A DNA stretch of 47,532 nucleotides, taken from assembly GCA_947495035.1 (NCBI GenBank), contig CANLXI010000044.1:1-47532 (forward strand), in the 5' to 3' direction. Below, piece by piece: positions 34,178 through 42,300 of the stretch. A program made the translations under genes and the position numbers. Each line of letters starts with the position of its first letter. The stretch's first letter is position 1. The stretch comes from an uncultured Granulosicoccus sp. (GTDB lineage: Bacteria; Pseudomonadota; Gammaproteobacteria; Granulosicoccales; Granulosicoccaceae). The notes beneath the pieces are model-generated. The model was not told where the DNA came from, made no database searches, and worked only from the letters and a program-made list of their open reading frames with translations.

Positions 34178-35095
34178 GTGTTCATCAGAATTCTCGGTTC
34201 GGCAGCCGGCGGTGGTTTCCCGCAGTGGAACTGCAATTGCCCGATGTGCACAGGTGTCCGAACCGGCTCGATCAATGCGCGAGTGCGTACCCAGTCTTCC
34301 ATTGCTGTCAGCCATGATCGCTGTGATTGGGTGCTGTTCAATGCATCCCCGGATATTCTCACGCAGATTCAGCAATGTGGCGTGCTGCAGCCCGCAAGAC
34401 AGTTGCGTGACACCGGCATCCAATCGATTGTTCTGATGGACGCCCAGATCGATCACACCACAGGACTGCTGATGCTGCGGGAACACAGACAGGCTCTGTC
34501 CATCTGGTGTACCGCCGCGGTCAGAGAGGATCTCAGCGAAGGTAATCCGCTGTTCAGGGTGCTTGATCATTACAGTGGCATCGACTGGCATGAGCTGACC
34601 ACCGATGGCAACGTCTGCCAGATCCCGGGAGCGGCTTCGGTGACGTTCACGGCATTGTCGCTGACCAGTAATGCGCCTCCCTATTCGCCACACCGTGACA
34701 AACCGGTGGACGGTGACACCATTGGCATGATGATGAGTGACACGGTATCCGGTAGATCCGTGTTCTACGCCCCCGGACTTGGCGAAATGGAGACGCATGT
34801 CTGGGAGGCCATGCAGAGCGCCGATGTGGTGTTGATCGACGGTACCATGTGGACTGATGACGAGATGATTCAGAGAGGGGCATCGAACAAGACCGCGCGA
34901 TCCATGGGGCATTTGCCACAAAGCGGGTCTGGCGGCATGCTGGAGTGGCTGGACAAGTTGCCTGAGAGCACACGCAAGATACTCATTCACATCAACAATA
35001 CCAACCCGATACTCGATGAAGACAGCGAGGAGCGATCGATACTCGACGACCATGGTGTGGAAGTGGCCCATGATGGTCTGGAACTGGAAATCTAG
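34178..35095 (+). CDS. pqqB: PqqB, PQQ biosynthesis metallo-beta-lactamase-fold protein
   Basis: A 305-residue protein of the metallo-beta-lactamase fold, reported in other species to hydroxylate the Tyr of the PqqA-derived intermediate. The family opening ILGSAAGGGFPQWNCNCP gives Cys residues of the structural zinc site, and MDAQIDHTTGLLMLREH supplies metal-site Asp/His. HLPQSGSGGMLEWL follows near the C-terminus. The GTG start at 34178 places the first strand as in other PqqB proteins. An upstream in-frame start would fall inside the terminator hairpin. Full length and apparently intact. Confidence 0.95.
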   Translation: MFIRILGSAAGGGFPQWNCNCPMCTGVRTGSINARVRTQSSIAVSHDRCDWVLFNASPDILTQIQQCGVLQPARQLRDTGIQSIVLMDAQIDHTTGLLMLREHRQALSIWCTAAVREDLSEGNPLFRVLDHYSGIDWHELTTDGNVCQIPGAASVTFTALSLTSNAPPYSPHRDKPVDGDTIGMMMSDTVSGRSVFYAPGLGEMETHVWEAMQSADVVLIDGTMWTDDEMIQRGASNKTARSMGHLPQSGSGGMLEWLDKLPESTRKILIHINNTNPILDEDSEERSILDDHGVEVAHDGLELEI

Positions 35096-35137
35096 GCGCA
35101 TGCAGGCAAACGGCAAGTCCAGGAGCATGTGAGGGTG

Positions 35138-35890
35138 ATGAGCGAAGACAACAAACCATGGTCCAGAGAAGCGTTCGAACAGCAACTGCGTGAGCAGGGG
35201 CAGGCCTACCATATTCACCATCCTTTCAATGTCATGCTGAATACGGGAGAGGCAACTCCAGAGCAGATTCGGGGTTGGGTCGCCAATCGGTTCTGTTATC
35301 AGGTAGCCATCCCCATCAAGGACGCGGCCGTGATGTCCAACTGCACGGATCGTGACGTACGACGCGAATGGATCCAGCGGATGCTTGATCACGATGGGTA
35401 CGAGATCAATGGTGTGCGTGACGAAGGCGGCATCGAAGCGTGGATCCGTCTGGGGCTCGCCGTGGGGCTGAGCCGGGAGGAAATCACGGACCTCAGACAC
35501 GTCACACCCGGAGTGAGGTTTGCCGTGGAGGCCTATGTGAATTTTGCCCGCACGCGTCCCTGGCAGGAATCGGTCTGCGCCTCATTGACCGAGTTGTTCG
35601 CACCGGCAATACACAAACAGCGACTGGCGACCTGGCCGGAGCATTACCCGTGGATCGACAGTGAAGGGTTGATGTATTTTCGCAATCGCGTCACCCAGGC
35701 ACGACGCGATGTCGAGCATGGTCTGGCCATTACGCTGGATTATTTCAGGACGCGGGAGCAGCAGCAACGAGCTCTGGATATTCTCAATTTCAAGCTCGAT
35801 GTGCTCTGGCAGATGAACGACGCCATGGCTGTTCGTTATGGTTTGCCGGGTCAGGCCCCCATTCCTGACAGGCCGGCGGCCGTTCGATGA
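35138..35890 (+). CDS. pqqC: PqqC, pyrroloquinoline-quinone synthase
   Basis: A 250-residue cofactor-less oxidase that carries out the final ring closure and eight-electron oxidation to PQQ. The family blocks are intact: HPFNVMLNTGEATPEQIRGW, LDHDGYEI with an active-site His, PGVRFAVEAYVNFAR, SSLTELFAP-like, and a C-terminal RRDVEHGLAITLDYF. The start is uncertain within nine bases: GTG codons at 35129 and 35135 are in frame, and AGGAG is at 35121-35125. The ATG at 35138 gives the usual N-terminus. Confidence 0.96.
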   Translation: MSEDNKPWSREAFEQQLREQGQAYHIHHPFNVMLNTGEATPEQIRGWVANRFCYQVAIPIKDAAVMSNCTDRDVRREWIQRMLDHDGYEINGVRDEGGIEAWIRLGLAVGLSREEITDLRHVTPGVRFAVEAYVNFARTRPWQESVCASLTELFAPAIHKQRLATWPEHYPWIDSEGLMYFRNRVTQARRDVEHGLAITLDYFRTREQQQRALDILNFKLDVLWQMNDAMAVRYGLPGQAPIPDRPAAVR

Positions 35891-35933
35891 ACGATTCAGG
35901 GTCAGAGTGGGGTCAGACGGGATACAGAATGCA

Positions 35934-36209
35934 ATGTCAGCGATAGCGTCAACACAGGTGCCCAGGATTGCCAACGGTTACCGTCTGCAGTTCGAGGATG
36001 CTCAGGATATCTGGGTGTTGCTGTACCCGGAAGGCATGGTGAAATTGAACCCCAGCGCAGCACAGATACTGCAACGCTGCGATGGCAAGGCCAACGTGCA
36101 GGACATTGTCGATCAGCTGGAAAGGGCTTTCGAAACAAGCGGGCTGAGCGACGATGTTCAGGGTTTTCTCGCCATTGCACACGAACAACACTGGATCACA
36201 CTGGGCTGA
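35934..36209 (+). CDS. pqqD: PqqD, PqqA-binding chaperone
   Basis: A 91-residue peptide chaperone that binds PqqA and presents it to PqqE. It has the RiPP-recognition-element layout, with LLYPEGMVKLNPSAAQILQR (about 26-45) and the helix DIVDQLERAF. The ATG at 35934 gives the standard N-terminus (VPRIANGYRLQFE). It ends one base before pqqE starts, implying tight coupling. Confidence 0.95.
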   Translation: MSAIASTQVPRIANGYRLQFEDAQDIWVLLYPEGMVKLNPSAAQILQRCDGKANVQDIVDQLERAFETSGLSDDVQGFLAIAHEQHWITLG

Positions 36210-36210
36210 T

Positions 36211-37383
36211 ATGTCTTCGTCCATGCTGGAACACGGTCATAAACACGATTCGTCGGCTAACCGGCCGGGGCCGCCGCTGTGGTTGCTGGCTGAACTGACC
36301 TACCGCTGCCCCTTGCACTGTGCATTCTGCTTCAACCCGGTGGACTTCGCCACGCAGGAAGCGGAGCTGGATACCCAGGGCTGGATCAAAGCGTTGCGAC
36401 AGGCGCGTGCACTGGGTAGTGTTCAGTGTGGATTCTCGGGTGGGGAGCCCATGTTGCGTGATGACCTGGAAACACTGGTTGGCGAAGCACACGATCTTGG
36501 CTACTACACCAACCTGCTGACCACGGGCGTCGGTCTCAACGCGAAACGGGCCAGAGCGTTGAAGGATGCCGGCCTGGATCACATTCAACTGTCGTTTCAG
36601 GACTCGACGCGGGAGATGAACGATTTTCTGTCCAATACCCGTACTTTCGATCTGAAGAACAAGGTGGCTGCTCTGATCAAGGACCATGAATGGCCCATGG
36701 TGCTCAATTGCGTCATTCATCGGATGAATATCGATCATGTTGACAAGATCATCGAGATGGCGCTGGAACTCGGTGCTGAAACGCTGGAGCTTGCCAATAC
36801 TCAGTACTATTCCTGGGCTGTGGTCAATCGCGATCATCTGCTACCGTCGAAGGCTCAGCTGGAGAAGGCCGAGCAAGTGACCAATGAGTATCGCGAACGC
36901 TTTGGCGATCGGCTGCGCATTGTCTTCGTGGTTCCGGACTATTACGAGAATCGTCCCAAGAAGTGCATGAACGGCTGGGGCAATGTGTTTCTGACAATAG
37001 CCCCTGATGGCACGGCATTGCCCTGCCATACGGCGCGCATGTTGCCCGGAGCGGCCTTTCCGAATGTTGCCGAACATTCCATTGAAGATATCTGGTATGG
37101 CTCCGAAGGGTTCAATCGCTATCGAGGCAAGAACTGGATGAAGGAACCTTGTCGCTCCTGTCCGGAAAGTGATGAGGATCTGGGTGGATGTCGCTGCCAG
37201 GCTTTTCTGCTGGCCGGAGACCCGGCAGTTGCCGATCCGGTCTGCGACAAGTCACCTCACCGCGAGGTCGTGGATCAGGCCATCGCGAAAGCACAAGACA
37301 ACAATGGCTTGCCGTTGAAGGATCAGCCATTGATTTTCAGGGATCCGGCGGAGTCACGTCGGTTGAGTGTTGACAAGAGCTGA
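36211..37383 (+). CDS. pqqE: PqqE, radical SAM enzyme cross-linking PqqA
   Basis: A 390-residue radical SAM enzyme that forms the Glu-Tyr carbon-carbon bond in PqqA. The SAM cluster motif CxxxCxxC is at Cys33, Cys37 and Cys40 (RCPLHCAFCFNP). The C-terminal SPASM domain keeps its Cys set: Cys252 (CMNGWG), Cys272 (LPCH), Cys314/Cys317 (EPCRSC), then GGCRCQAF and DPVC, for auxiliary clusters. CAFCFNP differs slightly from the common CPYCSNP. The operon ends here without pqqF; a protease elsewhere would be needed. Confidence 0.97.
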   Translation: MSSSMLEHGHKHDSSANRPGPPLWLLAELTYRCPLHCAFCFNPVDFATQEAELDTQGWIKALRQARALGSVQCGFSGGEPMLRDDLETLVGEAHDLGYYTNLLTTGVGLNAKRARALKDAGLDHIQLSFQDSTREMNDFLSNTRTFDLKNKVAALIKDHEWPMVLNCVIHRMNIDHVDKIIEMALELGAETLELANTQYYSWAVVNRDHLLPSKAQLEKAEQVTNEYRERFGDRLRIVFVVPDYYENRPKKCMNGWGNVFLTIAPDGTALPCHTARMLPGAAFPNVAEHSIEDIWYGSEGFNRYRGKNWMKEPCRSCPESDEDLGGCRCQAFLLAGDPAVADPVCDKSPHREVVDQAIAKAQDNNGLPLKDQPLIFRDPAESRRLSVDKS

Positions 37384-37478
37384 CCGATTCGGCTCCCGAT
37401 CACAGAGCCGGTCAGTTGGCAGAAGCGTTTCTTCGAACACGCGGTTACACGATCTTCCACCATCAGGTATCCTTTCGG

Positions 37479-37539
37479 GCCAGCCAAGCCAGCCAAGCCA
37501 GCCAAGCCAGCCAAGCCAGCCAAGCCAGCCAAGCCAGCC
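37479..37539. repeat. 9-bp tandem array (AAGCCAGCC)
   Basis: Six perfect AAGCCAGCC copies plus a leading partial one, in the 189-bp gap between pqqE and the prolyl-tRNA editing gene. It reads as Gly-Leu-Ala repeats on the minus strand, but no real gene is supported there. Confidence 0.95.
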
Positions 37540-37572
37540 AAAGGCGATCATTGACAGTATTCCCTGAAGATC

Positions 37573-38133
37573 ATGAGCCACTCCGATAGACCTGACCCGG
37601 ACGCGGTTGTGCTGGCCAATGGCGAGCTGGCTGCCAGCGTCGAGCAAGTACTCGCTGCCTTGCATGCCTTGCACATCGAGCAACAGACGATCAGTCATGA
37701 ACCACTGTATACCGTCGATCAGGCCAAGGGCATGGTTTACCAGGAGCCCGGTGCGCACACCAAGAACCTGTTCCTGCGCAACAAGAAAGGCCGGATGTTT
37801 CTACTGGTGGTGGAGCAGGATCATACCGTTGATCTTCGCGGTTTGAGAAAATTGATTCCGGTAAGCGGCGGGCAATTCGCGTTCGCCAGCACCGAGCGAC
37901 TGGGGCTCTATCTCGGCGTGGTTCCTGGCTCGGTCTCCCCGCTGGCACTGATCAATGATACACAATGCAAGGTGGGTGTCTATTTCGAGGCAAGCGTGCT
38001 GGAACATGAATGGATCTATCTGCACCCCTGTCGCAACACCCATAGTACGCGGCTGCGTACCGCTGATCTGATGCGGGCGCTCGAAGCCTGGAATCACCCT
38101 CCAACGGTTTTGAACTTCCAGGCGGAATCCTGA
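37573..38133 (+). CDS. YbaK/PrdX-type aminoacyl-tRNA deacylase
   Basis: A 186-residue protein of the YbaK/ProX editing family, which removes wrongly attached amino acids (usually Ala from tRNA-Pro). The family block PGAHTKNLFLRNKKGRMFLL (about 56-75) includes the conserved Lys used in catalysis. LGVVPGSVSPLALIND (about 114-129) is the matching GxxPGxVSPxxL segment. It is slightly longer than the average single-domain member (about 165). It follows the pqq operon on the same strand, after a tandem array, with no clear functional link, and is convergent with the epimerase gene. Confidence 0.9.
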   Translation: MSHSDRPDPDAVVLANGELAASVEQVLAALHALHIEQQTISHEPLYTVDQAKGMVYQEPGAHTKNLFLRNKKGRMFLLVVEQDHTVDLRGLRKLIPVSGGQFAFASTERLGLYLGVVPGSVSPLALINDTQCKVGVYFEASVLEHEWIYLHPCRNTHSTRLRTADLMRALEAWNHPPTVLNFQAES

Positions 38134-38161
38134 CGAGACCGTTGTTGTCCGATGGCAGGTG

Positions 38162-39031
38162 TCAGGCTATGCCTTGCTCACCGGGGAAGACGATACCGAT
38201 GCCGTGCTCGAAAGTGTGGCCCGGTGCAAGGGTTTTCAGGTCCGGCTTGTTCGCAAACTGCCCGTTCGAGTCGACAAAGTCGCAGGTGCCGAGCCATGGC
38301 TCGATGCAGACGAATGGTGCTGCCGGCTTGGCCCAGACACCCAGATGTGGAGCGCCACCCGTATTGACCGTCAGCATGGTTCGGCCATTGTGGCTGAGCC
38401 TGATGGACTCGGCCTTTATGTCCCGGAATACCAGGGCGTCATTGTCGAACAGGCTTTCGCTCAGGGGAATAACGTTGGGATAAGACTCTGAGTCCGTTTC
38501 CAGAAGTCCGGATTCGTTGAGGTCGTAGCGTTGCAGCGGCTCGCTCTGTTCTATCGCGACGGCATAGTTCTCGAGCTCCCGGGTGTCACCGATGTTCAAG
38601 GCGAAGGCGGGGTGTGAGCCCAGTGTGAACAGCATCGGCTTGTCGTCCTGGTTGATGACTTCATAACGAATGTCCAGGCCTGACTCATCCAGAGTGAAGT
38701 GCACAAGCAATTCGAATTGCCAGGGGTAGTGTTGCAGGGTGGTGCTGTCCGATTGCAGACGCATCGATACGACGTTGGCACTGGATTTCACGCGGTCGAA
38801 GCGAGCATGTCTGGCGATGCCATGTTTGGCCATCTCATAGCGAGTTCCCTGATGGATCATGTGGCCGTCCCTCAACGCACCTACGATGGGGAACAGTATG
38901 GGAGCTCTGCCGCTCCAGTAACGAGCATCACCCTGCCACAGGTATTCGACCTCGTCGACTTTCAGACTGCTGAGTTCAGCACCGACAGGGTTGATGGTCG
39001 CTTCAAGGTTCTTGTGGCTTATCGTGTACAC
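38162..39031 (-). CDS. Aldose 1-epimerase family protein (LacX-like)
   Basis: A 289-residue mutarotase-like beta-sandwich protein that would interconvert alpha and beta anomers of an aldose. Conserved features include ILFPIVGAL, the His-bearing KHGIARHARF and LGSHPAFAL segments, and the C-terminal CIEPWLGTCD with the general-base Glu. The start is uncertain: a GTG at 39031 gives the usual N-terminus (YTISHKNLEATINPVGAEL), and a TTG lies three codons earlier. It is cytoplasmic. It is convergent with the deacylase gene and lies next to a sugar-dehydrogenase-like protein, a suggestive but unproven pairing. Confidence 0.9.
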   Translation of the reverse strand: MYTISHKNLEATINPVGAELSSLKVDEVEYLWQGDARYWSGRAPILFPIVGALRDGHMIHQGTRYEMAKHGIARHARFDRVKSSANVVSMRLQSDSTTLQHYPWQFELLVHFTLDESGLDIRYEVINQDDKPMLFTLGSHPAFALNIGDTRELENYAVAIEQSEPLQRYDLNESGLLETDSESYPNVIPLSESLFDNDALVFRDIKAESIRLSHNGRTMLTVNTGGAPHLGVWAKPAAPFVCIEPWLGTCDFVDSNGQFANKPDLKTLAPGHTFEHGIGIVFPGEQGIA

Positions 39032-39373
39032 GAGTGGCAAGGGTCCGCTATCCGGAAAGTGAGATCAGGGTTCCGTGCCCAGTCTACCCCAGACGGGCCT
39101 GGCATTTCGAAAGTCTGATTCCCATATCAGACACCCATATCAGACACCCATTTCCCTGCCTCTCGACAAGAACAGAAACAAGAACAGACACCCATATACC
39201 CACTTCGCACCCGACGTGCGTTCGTGAGATCCGGTGAAATCTGGTCGCTGACGAGCCAGGTGCGTTGTTCACAGGGTGACCGCGGTCACGTCTGCCGGGT
39301 GCACATCTAAAGACCAGACACATCCGGGCGATGTCAGGAAGACGAACAGCCAACCAGCTCGGACGCTTCACTG
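39032..39373. other. Gap with 13-bp direct repeats before the giant gene
   Basis: About 340 bp. Two adjacent copies of CATATCAGACACC (39123-39148) and a third partial match near 39184 lie in a C/A-rich stretch. The promoters for the divergent epimerase and propeller genes should be here. No strong -35/-10 pair was seen. Confidence 0.6.
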
Positions 39374-42300
39374 ATGAACCGACGATCGATTTCCCCTGTG
39401 GCTCGACCGCTGCCCGGTTATGCCTTTATCCTGGCTGCCAGCCTGAGTTTCCTGCTGCTGTGGGCTGTTGCCTCGATCACCGATCATTCGGGGTTGTCGA
39501 GCAATCCGCGACTGGAGGCTGCGAACCCCGGAGAAGTGGGTCCACGGCTGGTGAGCAGCGTCACCGAGATCGATTTCGGCACGGTCGAGGTCGGAGAGCG
39601 TGATACCCGACGCCTGGTTCTGACCAACAGCTCCCTGGACAGGGAAATCACCGTCAGTGCGAACTGGCTCAGTGAGCCCGATGCGCTGGAATTCGCCAGT
39701 GATTTCAAGGGACCGCGCACCTTGTCGGCTGGTGATTCCCTTGTCATCGAACTTGTTTTCACACCAGCGGAAGCCGGTCATCGTGTTGGCGCCTTGTACG
39801 TGTCGCACGACGGCGAGTCCAACCTGGACATCTTCACGCTGAGTGGTAACGGCGCATTTGCAGAGGGCTCGGAACCCGCGCTGGGTAGCGCCATGCCGTC
39901 CAGTGAGCCGGCATTTGGCAAGGCCATTCTGACGGACCACTCCAAGGTCAAGCCAACATCCCTGCAGTTTGGCCCGGATGGTCGCTTGTATGTGGCCGAC
40001 ATGCTCGGATTGATCAAGGTCTTCGACATCGAGCGAAGCGGGGCCAACGACTATCGCGTGGTGTCGGAAGAGACAATCAACCTGATCAAGAACATACCGA
40101 ATCATGACGACACCGGTGATGTCAATACCGCGATCAACAAACGTCTGGTGACGGGCTTGCTGGTTGCAGGCACCGCATCCAACCCTGTCGTCTATGTCGC
40201 CTCAAGTGACCCGCGCATCGGCGGTGGTCCATCGCATACGGAGACCGGTCTGGATACCAACTCCGGTGTCATTTCGAGACTGACGCTTGATGTAAACGGC
40301 AACTGGAAGAAGCTCGACCTGGTACGCGGATTGCCGCGTTCGGAAGAAAATCATCACGGTAACGGCATGGCGTTGAATGAGGCGACGCAACGGCTCTATC
40401 TCGCCGCGGGCGGCAATACGAATCAAGGGGCGCCGTCAAACAATTTTGCGAAACTGCCAGAGTATGCCTTGAGTGCCGCGATACTCGAGATCGATCTTGG
40501 TGCAATTGGCGAATCGACATATGATCTGCCGACGCTGGATGATGAAACCCGATCAGGGAAGAAAGACAAGAATGACCCCTTTGGCGGCAATGATGGGCTG
40601 AATCAGGCAATGCTGGTGCCGGGCGGCCCCGTACAGGTCTATGCCCCCGGGTTTCGCAATGCCTACGATATTGTGCTCACTGATGAAGGCAGGATGTACA
40701 CCATCGACAATGGCTCGAACTCGGGTTGGGGTGGCTCGCCGGTTGGCGAGGGTTCGAATGGCCAGTGCAGCAATCAACAGAGTGAACCGGGCAAGACCTA
40801 TCCGGACGCCCTGCATTTCGTCAGCGAACGCGGCTATTACGGAGGACACCCGAATCCGACGCGAGCCAGTCTGTCGAACACATTCAATACTACCAATCCA
40901 CAGCCCGCGGTCAGTGAAGCGAATCCGGTCGAGTGTGATATGCGCGCCGCCGGCAGTGCCGCCAGCCAGGCTTTGACCACCTTCAGTTTTTCGACCAATG
41001 GCCTTGTTGAATATCGTGCATCGAACTTCGGTGGTGCCATGCAGGGTGACTTGTTGGCCGCGGGCTGGAACAACTCGATACAACGACTTGTACTGAATGG
41101 TTCAGGTAACAAGCTCCTGAAGAAGGACAAGTTGTTTGCCAATGTGGGAGGGCTGCCTCTGGATGTGAGTGCTCAAGGCGATGCACAGCAATTTCCCGGA
41201 ACGATCTGGGTTGCCGACTTTGTGAAAAAGCAGATTGTCGTATTCGAACCCGTTGATTACGACGGTGCAGTAGCAGGCATTTGTGGCGGTACGCCCTCCA
41301 ACGATGATGACAAGGACGGTTTCTCGAACGCGGATGAACTGGCCAATGGCACGGATCCCTGTTCACCTGCAGATCTTCCTGCCGATCTGGACGAGGACTT
41401 CCTGTCGGATCGCCAGGATACGGACGATGACGGTGATGGAATCGCAGATCTTGAAGACCCCTTCGTTCGGGATCCGGACAATGGGCGTAAAACGTCGTTG
41501 CCTGTCTCTTACGAGTGGGAGAATGACAGCGAGACGGCAGGTTTTCTGTTCAATCTCGGTTTCAGTGGCCTGATGAACAATGGATCCAGTGAGTATCTGG
41601 ACTTGTATTCTCTGGCAAATCTGACGACCGGTGGAGCCGCTGGAGTGCTGACCATCGACGATATTCCGGATGGTGACCCGGTGGGGAAACTGAACAGCCA
41701 GGAGTATGCCTTCCAGTTCGGAATCGACGTGACGCCGGAAAGTGCTGCTTTCACCGTACATACTCGTCTTTTGAGCCCCTTCTCCGGTGCTTCAATAGGG
41801 GGTATCCAGTCGATGGGTTTCTATATCGGTACCGGAGATCAGGACAATTACATCAAGCTGGTCATGAATTCAACCGGCAAGACAGGTGGCGTCCAGTTTG
41901 CTGCTGAACGCAACGGTTCGTTCAAGGGTGTCGCCACGGTAGCGGCTCCCATTTTCGGACAGGAGGAGGTTGATCTGTATCTGTCGGTGGAACCCGCGAC
42001 GGGTAGCGTCCAGGCCTACTATCGCAGTGGCGAAGACGGTGAGATCGTCTCCGTCGGTCCTGCCACATCCTTCCCGTTGGAGTGGCTCGAGGCGGACAGC
42101 GGATTGGCAGTCGGCATCATTGCGACCTCATTTCGTGGTCCCACTTTCGACGCTACCTGGGACTTCATACGCGTGCTGGACGGTGCGACAGAGGGATCAC
42201 CTGAACCAGAGCCGAATGAGGAGTGGGTGGAACCTGTAGATCCTGTCCAAGCGGCGGCCAATGAGTTGATCGTGATCGAGGCCGAGCACGCCGTGACCAA

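Noticed and set aside
34160..35500. 446-codon open frame on the minus strand opposite pqqB and pqqC
   Set aside because: It overlaps two conserved enzymes completely, so it is a shadow frame of GC-rich coding DNA.
37479..37567. Gly-Leu-Ala repeat protein on the minus strand near 37.5 kb
   Set aside because: It is only the translation of the AAGCCAGCC array; no start signal and it overlaps the pqqE end.
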